A stretch of DNA of 28,370 bases from Avidesulfovibrio sp964369685 (lineage in GTDB: Bacteria; Desulfobacterota; Desulfovibrionia; Desulfovibrionales; Desulfovibrionaceae): assembly GCA_964369685.1 (NCBI GenBank), contig CAYJFB010000029.1, forward strand, positions 1 through 28,370. Reading direction: 5' to 3'. Below the pieces are notes generated by a model, which was not told where the DNA came from, did no database searches, and was given only the letters and a program-made list of their open reading frames with translations. How positions within the stretch are numbered: position 1 is the stretch's first letter; each line of letters opens with the position of its first letter. The translations under genes and the position numbers were made by a program. Below, piece by piece: positions 1-8,670 of this stretch.

Positions 1-389
1 AAGACACAAATATATGGCAATTTTGTGTTGTTTTACCGGGTGCAACAATAGGCAGGCATTGTAATATATGTTCTCATTGTTTTATTGAAAATGATGTTGT
101 TATAGGAGACAATGTTACAATTAAATGTAGTGTTCAAATATGGGATGGCATGAGGATTGAAAATAATGTGTTTATAGGTTCAAATGTTTCTTTTTGTAAT
201 GATAGATACCCAAAATCAAGATCTAAAAATTGGAAATGTGAACCTATAATTATTAAAGAAAATGCTTCGATCGGCTCAAATGCAACGATATTACCGGGAG
301 TGACGATAGGAAAAAACGCAATGATAGGTGCCGGTGCCATTGTTACAAAAAATGTTGAAGACGATCAAACAATAAAGGGCACATTTTAA
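1..389 (+). CDS. Hexapeptide-repeat N-acetyltransferase (FdtC/QdtC-like), 5'-partial
   Basis: The reading frame is open from the first complete codon at position 3, so the start lies outside the window; about 128 residues are visible. They form a left-handed beta-helix built of [LIV]-G-x-x repeats (for example LPGATIG, ENDVVIGDNVTI, GSNATILPGVTIGKNAMIGAG). The stretch TNIWQFCVVLPG followed by CNICSHCFIEND is typical of acetyl-CoA-dependent acetyltransferases that N-acetylate dTDP-3-amino-3,6-dideoxyhexoses (FdtC, QdtC). The next gene is the matching sugar aminotransferase, which supports a role in making Fuc3NAc or Qui3NAc for a surface or flagellar glycan. The C-terminus is odd: it stops at TIKGTF, where relatives usually continue with a G-N-P-A-like segment. 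The +1 frame stays open for about 12 more codons, so a frameshift is possible. The family call is good; the exact sugar is inference. Confidence 0.8.
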   Translation, partial: DTNIWQFCVVLPGATIGRHCNICSHCFIENDVVIGDNVTIKCSVQIWDGMRIENNVFIGSNVSFCNDRYPKSRSKNWKCEPIIIKENASIGSNATILPGVTIGKNAMIGAGAIVTKNVEDDQTIKGTF

Positions 390-521
390 AAGTGTAAAAA
401 TTATTACAGATGGATAGTTTTTATGTATTGACGCCTATGCTAAAGTTCATGCTCTTCTGTAGAAGACGACTCTTTACGAAATAAAAAAGCTCTCTTAAAA
501 TATATAAAGTTAGGTTCAAAA

Positions 522-1616
522 ATGATACCTTTTTTAGATTTGCACAAAATAAATCAAATGTACCGCACAGAAATTGACGATCGTATAAAAGACGTCTTAG
601 ATAGCGGCTGGTATTTGAACGGCAAACAAAATGAACTTTTTTGTAACCATTTTGCACAATATTGTGGAGCAAAATACGCACTGGGCGTGGCAAATGGGCT
701 TGATGCTCTCAAGCTTATAATCAAAGCATACAATTTTGAAGCAGACGATGAAATTATTGTCCCTGCAAACACATATATAGCCAGCATTTTGGCTATATCT
801 GAAAATAACTGTATTCCTGTTTTGGTTGAACCAAATATAGACACATATCTTATTGATCCTAAGCAGATAGAAAAAAAAATAACAGCGAAAACAAAAGCCA
901 TTATGGTTGTGCATCTTTATGGGCAAGTTGCACAAATGCAAGAACTGTGGAACATAGCCGATAAATATCAGCTAAAAATCATTGAAGATTCAGCACAAGC
1001 ACATGGTGCTTGCTATAAAGATAAGCGAGTTGGAAATTTAGGTGACGCCTCAGCTTTTTCTTTTTATCCCGGAAAAAATTTAGGTTGTCTTGGTGACGGC
1101 GGTGCCATTACAACAAATGATGAAGCACTGTTTATAAAAATAAAAGCCTTGGCAAACTATGGTTCACTAAGAAAATATGAGCATATCTATAAGGGAATCA
1201 ATTCAAGATTGGATGAAATTCAAGCAGCCATACTTGATGTTAAATTAAAGTATCTTGATAAAGATAATTATTGCAGGCAAAAAATCGCAGAACATTATAT
1301 AAAAAATATACATAATGAAAGAATTATTCTTCCTTGTATCAGTAGCAAAGATACAAAATCTCATGTTTGGCATATTTTTGCGATACGAACAAAAGCAAGA
1401 AATGATTTACAAAAATATTTAGAAGATCATGAAATACAAACAATAATACATTACCCGATTCCGGCACATAAACAACAAGCGTATGCAGAATTGGCGACCA
1501 ATCTATATCCTGTGACAGAAAAAATACATGATGAAATACTCTCGCTACCAATCAGTCCGATTCTGGAAGATGAAGAAATACAAAAAATTGTTCGCGTCTT
1601 AAACTCTTGGAAATAA
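522..1616 (+). CDS. PLP-dependent sugar aminotransferase (DegT/DnrJ/EryC1/StrS family; FdtB/QdtB-like)
   Basis: This 364-residue protein has the usual length for the family. It opens with IPFLDLHKIN. It shows the PLP-contacting EDSAQAHGA segment (D156, Q159) and the Schiff-base lysine K185 in SFYPGKNLGCLGDGGA. Family members transfer an amino group from glutamate to a keto-sugar nucleotide. The close fit to 3-amino-3,6-dideoxyhexose transaminases, and the adjoining acetyltransferase, suggest the substrate dTDP-3-keto-6-deoxyhexose. The 3,4-ketoisomerase and the rml genes that supply it are not in the window and may lie upstream. The 132-base gap before the gene contains a small hairpin (TCTTC-TGTA-GAAGA) but no convincing terminator. 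No strong Shine-Dalgarno precedes the ATG, although the conserved N-terminus supports this start. The DNA is very AT-rich compared with the genes after 3500. Confidence 0.9.
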   Translation: MIPFLDLHKINQMYRTEIDDRIKDVLDSGWYLNGKQNELFCNHFAQYCGAKYALGVANGLDALKLIIKAYNFEADDEIIVPANTYIASILAISENNCIPVLVEPNIDTYLIDPKQIEKKITAKTKAIMVVHLYGQVAQMQELWNIADKYQLKIIEDSAQAHGACYKDKRVGNLGDASAFSFYPGKNLGCLGDGGAITTNDEALFIKIKALANYGSLRKYEHIYKGINSRLDEIQAAILDVKLKYLDKDNYCRQKIAEHYIKNIHNERIILPCISSKDTKSHVWHIFAIRTKARNDLQKYLEDHEIQTIIHYPIPAHKQQAYAELATNLYPVTEKIHDEILSLPISPILEDEEIQKIVRVLNSWK

Positions 1617-1673
1617 GCGATGATCTTCATACCTTAAAATAGACTACATCTTACCTACTACAAAGGAAAAATC

Positions 1674-3461
1674 ATGCCGGATCCCAATATAATTCCTGTG
1701 CTCCTCCTTGCGCAAAAAGCATTGCAAGAAAATAAACCAGAAAAAGTGCTCGCTGTTATTCAAGCTTTTGAAAAAAACACTTCTGAGCTGTCCTTGGAGT
1801 GTACTTTACTGCTTGCGAAAGCAGAATATTTACTTGGTCATTATACAATTGCTGAAAATCTTTATAAAAAATTGATACAACAAAGTAACACTTCAGATAA
1901 CATGTTAATTTATCAAGAGTTACTCTCTTTATCATGTAACACTTCAGTAATCTATGAATGTATAGATACAATTATTGATAAAAACACTGTAGACTCATAT
2001 ATGCTTTTATGGACTGATCATAATGAACTTTATGGAGTTTCTGCATTTTCAGAAGAAATTAATACTTATATTATAACAGCACTGCTCAAGAGAAAAACAC
2101 TTCCATATTTAGCATCTCAAGATGATAAAGCATTCATGAATATAATATCTTTATTAGAAAACACAATGGCTATGCAGACGATTCATCCGGAATCTTCTAA
2201 AAGAAAAGTACTATTAAAAAAAATATCAAAATTCATTCAGAAATTATTGCATCTCTATAACAATGAATTTCTTTCTGTACATAAAAAAGAGAAATTAAAA
2301 GTTGGTGTATTTCTTACTCGTCTTGGAATAAAGAATTTTCAATCAATAATTCATAATGTCTTTTCGGGCTTTGATGAAAATCAATTTGAGTTGGTTCTTT
2401 TTACACGTTCTGTGTATAAGCCTCTTACAGACTTTTTAGAACAATATTTTCATAAGATCCTTTTTTATGATCCCCCCTCCGGTAAACAAATGCAAAGCTT
2501 TTATCATTTTGTGAGTCAAGAACAATGTGATATATTGTTGGCTGAAAATGTTCTGTTTCCGGAATTACGATTATTGTTTCATCAACGTATTGCTCCTATT
2601 CAGTGTAATATTTTAGATTCATTTTTCCCAACAGGTGGTGAATATTGTGACTATTATCTTCTTTTTGCAGAAAAAGATGTGTATAAAAAATGGCCGAATT
2701 TATTATATAAACACGAAAAATATACTATCTTTGATGAAATATATATCGCCCCTTATGTAAATGATGCAATTGAAAAGCCAAGGCCTTGGGATTTATCCAG
2801 GGTAGGTCTTCCGCAGGGTGCTGAGTATATTTTTTATAGCCAACGCCCGGAAAGGATTAGAAAAGAGGATGATATTATTTTTGAGACACTCTTGGCAAAG
2901 AATTCTCAATTATACATCATTCTTACACCGCCACACCCTTCTTCTCAAAAATATTTGAATATCATTTTAAATCGTTTTAATGAAAAATTTCCACAGTATA
3001 CAAATCGGATTTTATTACCGAACAGGTATCTCACACACGGAGAATTTTTATACCTTGCTCAACAAGCGGCAATTGCCTTGGGATCATATAAAGCCGAACA
3101 AGGTGTAATTTCTTTGATGACCGTATTAAGCCAAGGCACACCTGTCGTTCTGGGGTGCGAGTATGCCAGAGTGCATTCATCTTTTAGCTCTTTGGTGTAT
3201 CATAAAATCGGTATAAAAGGGCTTTTAGCTTCGAACGAACATGAATACATTCAAATAGTTCAAGAATTATTAGACAATCCAACGCGAAGAAAGACTCTTT
3301 CACAAAAAATTAAAACGAATGTGAATAGAATATATAATCAAAAAAACATGTCACAAGCGTTGCAATTGTTTTTACAGCAAGCCCATGCGCGCACAGTGCA
3401 GGGGCTTCCCCCGGAGATATGGGAACATGGAAAATTTATAGAAAATCTGCAGAACTCTTAA
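1674..3461 (+). CDS. Putative GT41 (OGT/SPINDLY)-like glycosyltransferase with TPR-like N-terminus
   Basis: The protein has 595 residues, and its ATG is preceded by AAAGGA. Residues 1 to about 90 are helical and TPR-like (AQKALQENKPEKVLAVI, AKAEYLLGHYTIAENLYKKL). Residues 90-205 are helical and unassigned. From about 208 (KLKVGVFLTRLG) the protein follows the two-lobed GT-B layout of O-GlcNAc transferases. IAPIQ with a following DYYL near 305-325 matches the APIQ...DY segment. YIFYSQRPERIRKEDD near 380 matches the acceptor-lobe segment, and EQGVISLMTVLSQGTPVVLG near 480-500 matches the TTGMDVLWAGTP region. In bacteria such proteins often glycosylate flagellin or other surface proteins, and the two amino-sugar genes just upstream fit that. 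No signal peptide is seen, so it should act in the cytoplasm. The family call comes from motif-level resemblance only. No donor or acceptor can be named. Confidence 0.6.
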   Translation: MPDPNIIPVLLLAQKALQENKPEKVLAVIQAFEKNTSELSLECTLLLAKAEYLLGHYTIAENLYKKLIQQSNTSDNMLIYQELLSLSCNTSVIYECIDTIIDKNTVDSYMLLWTDHNELYGVSAFSEEINTYIITALLKRKTLPYLASQDDKAFMNIISLLENTMAMQTIHPESSKRKVLLKKISKFIQKLLHLYNNEFLSVHKKEKLKVGVFLTRLGIKNFQSIIHNVFSGFDENQFELVLFTRSVYKPLTDFLEQYFHKILFYDPPSGKQMQSFYHFVSQEQCDILLAENVLFPELRLLFHQRIAPIQCNILDSFFPTGGEYCDYYLLFAEKDVYKKWPNLLYKHEKYTIFDEIYIAPYVNDAIEKPRPWDLSRVGLPQGAEYIFYSQRPERIRKEDDIIFETLLAKNSQLYIILTPPHPSSQKYLNIILNRFNEKFPQYTNRILLPNRYLTHGEFLYLAQQAAIALGSYKAEQGVISLMTVLSQGTPVVLGCEYARVHSSFSSLVYHKIGIKGLLASNEHEYIQIVQELLDNPTRRKTLSQKIKTNVNRIYNQKNMSQALQLFLQQAHARTVQGLPPEIWEHGKFIENLQNS

Positions 3462-3529
3462 CGAGTGTTGCTGTTGTATCTTTACCCATCGTTCATGTAT
3501 TTTTTGAGGCCTCTCCATAGGTAGAAACA

Positions 3530-5068
3530 ATGAGAGCAAACTCTATTCGTTCTGTTGATAGTGTACATGGTTCAAAACTTATTGAACTTGAGCATGTTTC
3601 CGTCTCTTATGCCGGTCATTTAGCTTTAAATGATGTTTCTTTAAGCCTCTTTCAGGGTGAACATTGTGTGTTGAGCGGTGATAACGGAACAGGAAAATCG
3701 ACGTTGTTGCGTGTATTGCGCGGCGAACAGTGGATCGACAATACCCCTCACGGGCGTGTCATTTGGTGGCAAAAAAGTGAAGCAGATGAATCGGCTTTGA
3801 CGGGACGTTCCATGGTGGCTTTGATCAGTGCGGCACAGCAAGAACGGATTCTGGCACAGGGTTGGGCTATCAACGGTGAAGATTTGATTTTTGGAGGCAT
3901 GACAGACGCCATATATGTTTTGCGCCATGCCGAAGGTGAACAACGGGCGCGTATTCTTCAATTAGCCGAAGCGTTGGAGGCGTGTGACTTTCTTGAACGT
4001 CCGATACCGAGTTTGTCGCAGGGGCAATTGCGTTTATTGTTGATTGCCCGTGGTTTAATCCGTAATCCTGAAGTATTGCTTTTGGATGAAATTACAGATG
4101 GGCTTGATGTCGTGGCTCGCCAACGGATTCTTGAATGTCTTGAGCGAGTGGCACAAACAACGACATTGGTTTTTGCGACACATCGTTCGGAGACCGTGCC
4201 TCAGTGGGTACGGCGTGAAATCGTAATGGAAAAAGGACGTCTGATATGTGATGTTCCAAACCGAGCGAATCGATCGGAACATTTGGTCACAAAGCACGAT
4301 AAAACCGCTGGACTTTCTGTGCCTTGCGTAGACTCTATGGTGGCGTCACATATACAAATTGTCAATGCCGATGTGTATGTAGAGAATCATTTGGTTTTAC
4401 ACAAACTCAATTGGGAGATTAACAAGGGAGAACACTGGGCGGTATGCGGCGAAAACGGTGCAGGCAAATCAACGTTACTACGGTTGCTTGCGGGTGATGA
4501 ATACCCTGCGTTTGGCGGTAGAATTCACCGTATTTTGTCAAGTTGTGGAGGAGAGGCGCGTGCGCTTGCGGAGATTCGTCGAGGGATACGTTTAGTTTCT
4601 GACTTATTGCAGGCTCAATATGGGTATGCGCTGAGTGGTTTGGAGTTTGTGTTGTCGGGGGTGGACAACAGTGTGGGCCTGTATCGAGTAATGAATGCTG
4701 AAGAAAAAACGATGGCGTATAACGGTTTAGAGTTGTTGGGTGTTAAGCATTTGGCTGAACGTTCGATTCGTGCGTGTTCAACGGGCGAGATGCGCCGTTT
4801 GATGTTGGCTAGAGCGTTTATCGGTGATCCTGATTTTTTGTTGCTTGATGAACCGTGCTCAGGGCTTGACCCAAGCGCGCGTGAGCATTTGCTTGATATT
4901 TTACAAATCCTCACAGCACGAGGAACACAACTTATCTACGTCTCACACCACGAACATGACCTTCCAAACACACTGACACACCTTTTGCGACTTGAGCAAG
5001 GGCATATAACATACAAAGGCCCAAAAAAACAAAGTATTCCTGTTTTGAGTTGTCCCAAGCGTATTTAA
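3530..5068 (+). CDS. ATP-binding protein with two ABC ATPase domains (ModF-like)
   Basis: This 512-residue soluble protein has two complete ABC ATPase domains and no membrane segment. Domain 1 has Walker A GDNGTGKST (residues 50-58), signature LSQGQ (about 161) and Walker B LLLDEITDGLD (about 183). Domain 2 has Walker A GENGAGKST (about 306), a degenerate signature CSTGEMRR (about 415) and Walker B LLLDEPCSGLD (about 437). The layout and length match ModF/PhrA proteins, which are linked to molybdate transport or its regulation in Enterobacteria and are common in sulfate reducers. No modABC or other permease gene is nearby, so its partner is unknown. Alternative ABC-F-like roles are less likely because the long inter-domain linker of ABC-F proteins is absent. 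The gene follows the AT-rich glycan genes but has the more balanced base composition of the rest of the window. Confidence 0.8.
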   Translation: MRANSIRSVDSVHGSKLIELEHVSVSYAGHLALNDVSLSLFQGEHCVLSGDNGTGKSTLLRVLRGEQWIDNTPHGRVIWWQKSEADESALTGRSMVALISAAQQERILAQGWAINGEDLIFGGMTDAIYVLRHAEGEQRARILQLAEALEACDFLERPIPSLSQGQLRLLLIARGLIRNPEVLLLDEITDGLDVVARQRILECLERVAQTTTLVFATHRSETVPQWVRREIVMEKGRLICDVPNRANRSEHLVTKHDKTAGLSVPCVDSMVASHIQIVNADVYVENHLVLHKLNWEINKGEHWAVCGENGAGKSTLLRLLAGDEYPAFGGRIHRILSSCGGEARALAEIRRGIRLVSDLLQAQYGYALSGLEFVLSGVDNSVGLYRVMNAEEKTMAYNGLELLGVKHLAERSIRACSTGEMRRLMLARAFIGDPDFLLLDEPCSGLDPSAREHLLDILQILTARGTQLIYVSHHEHDLPNTLTHLLRLEQGHITYKGPKKQSIPVLSCPKRI

Positions 5069-5101
5069 GGGTTATTGGTGTCTGTTTTGCCAGTAAGAGG
5101 A

Positions 5102-5135
5102 TTTTTTTGAGGAGGAAAGAATGCCCCCTCAAAAA
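5102..5135. terminator. Hairpin between convergent genes, T-run before and A-run after
   Basis: TTTTT-GAGGAGG pairs with CCCCCTC-AAAAA around an 8-base loop, with one A-C mismatch. It lies between the stops of the ModF-like gene (+) and mfd (-), so a termination role is expected. However, the T-tract is on the 5' side and the A-tract on the 3' side of both strands, the reverse of a normal intrinsic terminator. The A and T runs simply lengthen the stem. Confidence 0.5.
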
Positions 5136-5142
5136 GTTCATT

Positions 5143-8100
5143 TTACATCGTAGCGTTGGGCAGTAAACTGTTCAACATGCGACGGATCGCGCCAAGACGT
5201 TCGGGAATCTCCAGACTCGTATCCAAACGGCATTCAAGAACGGCAGGTGGAGCAAAACGAGCGATCGTCTTATGTTCGGCCAAGAATTGTAACAGATTGT
5301 TCGGCGGCACGGCTGTTTGTTTTTCGCTCCATGTGACTTTGACACGATCCGCAAAAATATCCGCACGCAGAACCTGCGCTTCGGAAAGCAGATCTTTGAG
5401 TTCCAGAACAGCCAAAAACGTCTGCAATTCCAAAGGCGGCTTGCCATAGCGATCAAGAAGTTCCAATTCCATTTCTTGTCGTGCGGCACTGTTTGGCGCA
5501 GAAGAAAGCATTTTGTACCAACCCAAGCGTTCTTGTGCTTCTTCTATATAGCTTTCAGGTATGTGTGCGGTCAAAGCCAGGTTGAGTTCGGTTTCTGTTT
5601 TCAATGCCACGCCTTCACCACGCGCTTTCGCCACCGCCTGTTCCAACATCTCTAAGTATAGCTCAAGGCCGACACGCCCCATATGCCCGGATTGTACCTC
5701 GCCGAGAATGTTTCCTGCACCGCGTAAGCGCAAATCTTCCATCGCGACCTGAAAACCCGCACCAAGATAATCCAAGTCTAAAATGATACGCATCCGCTCT
5801 CGTGCTTGCACGGGCAACTGTTCGGGCTTTGGAACCACAAACACGGCAAAGGCTTGCCTGTCCGAACGTCCAACCCGTCCGCGCAACTGATACAATTGTC
5901 CCAAACCAAACATTTGTGCCTGATCCACCACCAACGTGTTGGCTCGTGGAAAATCCAAACCCGATTCCACAATGGCCGTACAAACCAACACGTCCAACTC
6001 ACCATGCCAAAATTGATGCATGGTTTCTTCCAAAAGTTTTTCGCTCATTTGTCCGTGCGCCATGCCCACTCGCGCAGTCGGTGTCAATTGACGCACATAT
6101 TCCGTCACTTTTGCAAGTCCCTGAACACGGTTATGTACCCAAAAAACTTGTCCTTCTCGAGCCAATTCTCGTTCAAGCACTGTGCGCAACACGTCATCAT
6201 TGCGTTCGGTCAACGCCGTAGAGACAGGTTTCCGTTCGGGAGGTGCTGTTTCGATCACTGAAAGTTCACGCACACCGGATATGGATAACTGCAGTGTACG
6301 CGGAATGGGTGTGGCGGTGAGCGTCAAAGCATCAACATTTTTTTTCAGTTGTTTCAGTTTTTCTTTATGCCGAACCCCAAAACGTTGTTCTTCGTCCAAA
6401 ATAAGCAAACCTAAATTCGGCAAATGTACATCCTGAGACAATAAACGGTGTGTACCAATCAGCACGTCCGTTTGCCCTGCGGCGGCAGCCTTGAGCACGT
6501 CTTTTTGCTTGGCAGGTGAAACAAAACGACTCAATAAACCCACATTGACCGCAAAACCCGATAAACGTGAACGAAACGTTTGATAGTGCTGTTCGGCAAG
6601 CACTGTTGTCGGACACAACAATGCCACCTGGCGCCCCTCAGAAGCCGCACGAAACGCCGCTCGAAGTGCGACTTCAGTCTTCCCAAAACCAACATCACCA
6701 CAAACTAAACGATCCATGGGTTCGGCCTTTTCCATATCCGTCAAGACTTCTTGGATGGCACGCGCCTGATCCGGCGTTTCTTCAAAACTGAATGACGCTT
6801 CAAACTCACGATATAAATCACCGACAGGCCCATAACGAAACCCTTTGGCAACCTTGCGCCATGCATACATTTCGACCAGATCTTCAGCAATGCGTTCAAT
6901 GGCTTTACGCGCTTTATCTTTGCCTGCCTGCCACGCCGCACCGCCCAAACGATCCAAAGTCGGCGTTTGTTCTGAACCGCCCGTGTAGCGTTGAACCATA
7001 CCCAAACGGTCAACGGGAATATACAACTTGTCATCGCCGGCATAGCTCAACAATAAGAAATCATTGGCAACACCACCCAAATCCAAACGCAATAAACCGC
7101 CAAATCGCCCAATTCCATGATCGCGATGAACAAGTAAATCACCGACACTGAGATCGTCATACTTGTCCAAGCCTCGGAAAGCCCCCGCAGGCACTCGACG
7201 CGCTTTCTCGGCATGCGGCTGCAAAACGCTTTCGCCAAGAATTAACATGTCGTTCCACAACAGTTCCATGCCGCCTTGTACGCGTGACACCAAAGCAAAC
7301 AGTCCGTGCCCTTGCGCATTGTAACGCATATCGAGCAATAAACCTTCCTGCTCTGCCAATTGTAAAAATTTATTGCGGCTGCGCACACTCGAAAACGCCA
7401 AAAGTGTGTGACGTTTTTCTTTTTGTCTTGTTTTTAACAACCCCATGAGACTTTGCCACGGTCTGTCTTGCGCTTCGGGTAATGGAAACAGATCACTGAA
7501 ATGTTGCAGAGGGCGTTCACGGAGTTCTGTGCCGTGCTGTTCAATACCCATGCGCAACGGTTCACTAAATACTGCGCACTGCTTTTCCCAAATGCCAAAG
7601 ACATCGTGTGCCGAACGCACAGTCAAACGTTTTGGCTGGTTGCGATAGTCTGCGTCTTCAAGTTGTTCACTGAGTTGTTGTTCGGCTTGTTCCAAGATTT
7701 CTGTTGTTTCCGTGTGTCCGGGGAGCAACCAAACGGGATTTTTGGGAAACCATTCTTCCAAAACACTGGACGCGTCATAGGCCGCACCGGGCCAAAGATG
7801 AAACGAACGTTGCTCCAAAAGTCGTGTTAAACCAAAATGTTCTGCTTCGCCAAGCAAGCCTTTTTGAAACAAGCGTTTCCAACGGGCTTGAAGTTTTTCA
7901 CGCGACGCGTTGTCTTGTCGCACAGGGTGTACGGGAAGCACGACGGCGCGCTCCAGACTTCCCAGTGAACGTTGTGTCCCTTGATCAAAAACACGTAAAT
8001 CTTCAAGCACATCACCAAAAAAATCTAAACGCAACGGCTTGTCCATCCCGGGAGGCAAAATATCCAAGATATCACCGCGCCGTGAGATGTCACCCGGATT

Positions 8101-8634
8101 GGCGACCATCGACACGCGCTCATACCCCCAGTCAATGGCTTGCTCCAAAACCATTTCAGGGGAAAGCTCTTCGCCGCGCACCAAATCCAAACAACGACCG
8201 TCAAAAAACGTGAGCGGCACATGGCGCACAAGCACATTGTCAAGAGTGAGAATTAAACCGCGAACAGGACGAAGCCGAATACCTCCATCATTGCCTCCCT
8301 CATGTCGTCCGTGACGCAAAGCGTGTAACACTGCCATGCGATCGGCCCACCCCGCGCGATGTCCCGAACGGGTGGCAAAAGGCGGCAAAAAAGCCCAGTC
8401 GCCAAAAAATAATCGCTCAGGTTCCTCGGTAGAACCGCAAGAAAGCTCAGAACTAAAAAGAATAACAAGCGACCGTAAGGCCAAAGCCTGTTCGCGATCC
8501 CGTGCCCATAAAATTACATTGCGATCGTTCTGCAACAAATCGACAGCCAATTGTGCCTGCGTTGCCAAACCGGCTCGAGACAACGTCAATGTTTTTGATG
8601 TACATCGTAAAAGTTGTTGCAAAAAATCGCTCAT
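5143..8634 (-). CDS. mfd: Transcription-repair coupling factor Mfd
   Basis: The protein has 1163 residues, full length for Mfd. This DNA translocase removes RNA polymerase stalled at lesions and recruits UvrA. The N-terminal third is the UvrB-like UvrA-binding module. The RNA-polymerase-interacting CarD-like domain is near residues 495-560 (VGDLLVHRDHGIGRFGG). The SF2/RecG-like motor follows, with Walker A GDVGFGKTE (about 648), the DEEQ box in LILDEEQRFGVRHKEK (about 748), VCTAIVESGLDFPRAN and motif VI QLRGRVGRS (about 918). The C-terminal TRCF domain is present. The start ATG is preceded by AAGGAAG. The gene lies 36 bases downstream of the membrane-protein gene at 8671-9906 on the same strand, so the two are probably co-transcribed. 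Several long open frames on the opposite strand are shadows of its coding pattern. Confidence 0.97.
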   Translation of the reverse strand: MSDFLQQLLRCTSKTLTLSRAGLATQAQLAVDLLQNDRNVILWARDREQALALRSLVILFSSELSCGSTEEPERLFFGDWAFLPPFATRSGHRAGWADRMAVLHALRHGRHEGGNDGGIRLRPVRGLILTLDNVLVRHVPLTFFDGRCLDLVRGEELSPEMVLEQAIDWGYERVSMVANPGDISRRGDILDILPPGMDKPLRLDFFGDVLEDLRVFDQGTQRSLGSLERAVVLPVHPVRQDNASREKLQARWKRLFQKGLLGEAEHFGLTRLLEQRSFHLWPGAAYDASSVLEEWFPKNPVWLLPGHTETTEILEQAEQQLSEQLEDADYRNQPKRLTVRSAHDVFGIWEKQCAVFSEPLRMGIEQHGTELRERPLQHFSDLFPLPEAQDRPWQSLMGLLKTRQKEKRHTLLAFSSVRSRNKFLQLAEQEGLLLDMRYNAQGHGLFALVSRVQGGMELLWNDMLILGESVLQPHAEKARRVPAGAFRGLDKYDDLSVGDLLVHRDHGIGRFGGLLRLDLGGVANDFLLLSYAGDDKLYIPVDRLGMVQRYTGGSEQTPTLDRLGGAAWQAGKDKARKAIERIAEDLVEMYAWRKVAKGFRYGPVGDLYREFEASFSFEETPDQARAIQEVLTDMEKAEPMDRLVCGDVGFGKTEVALRAAFRAASEGRQVALLCPTTVLAEQHYQTFRSRLSGFAVNVGLLSRFVSPAKQKDVLKAAAAGQTDVLIGTHRLLSQDVHLPNLGLLILDEEQRFGVRHKEKLKQLKKNVDALTLTATPIPRTLQLSISGVRELSVIETAPPERKPVSTALTERNDDVLRTVLERELAREGQVFWVHNRVQGLAKVTEYVRQLTPTARVGMAHGQMSEKLLEETMHQFWHGELDVLVCTAIVESGLDFPRANTLVVDQAQMFGLGQLYQLRGRVGRSDRQAFAVFVVPKPEQLPVQARERMRIILDLDYLGAGFQVAMEDLRLRGAGNILGEVQSGHMGRVGLELYLEMLEQAVAKARGEGVALKTETELNLALTAHIPESYIEEAQERLGWYKMLSSAPNSAARQEMELELLDRYGKPPLELQTFLAVLELKDLLSEAQVLRADIFADRVKVTWSEKQTAVPPNNLLQFLAEHKTIARFAPPAVLECRLDTSLEIPERLGAIRRMLNSLLPNATM

Positions 8635-8670
8635 GACGCTTCCTTAAAGCAGGTTGTTTGTAAAAAGTCA

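Noticed and set aside
3530..5068. ABC-F translation factor
   Set aside because: The two ATPase domains lack the long charged linker and signature of ABC-F proteins; the ModF-like layout fits better.
5802..6261. Two long plus-strand open frames (139 and 151 codons) opposite mfd
   Set aside because: They lie fully inside the clearly conserved mfd gene, lack ribosome binding sites and show no recognisable protein features.
7704..8213. 169-codon plus-strand open frame opposite mfd
   Set aside because: It is an antisense shadow of the conserved Mfd N-terminal region, with low-quality composition and no start signal.
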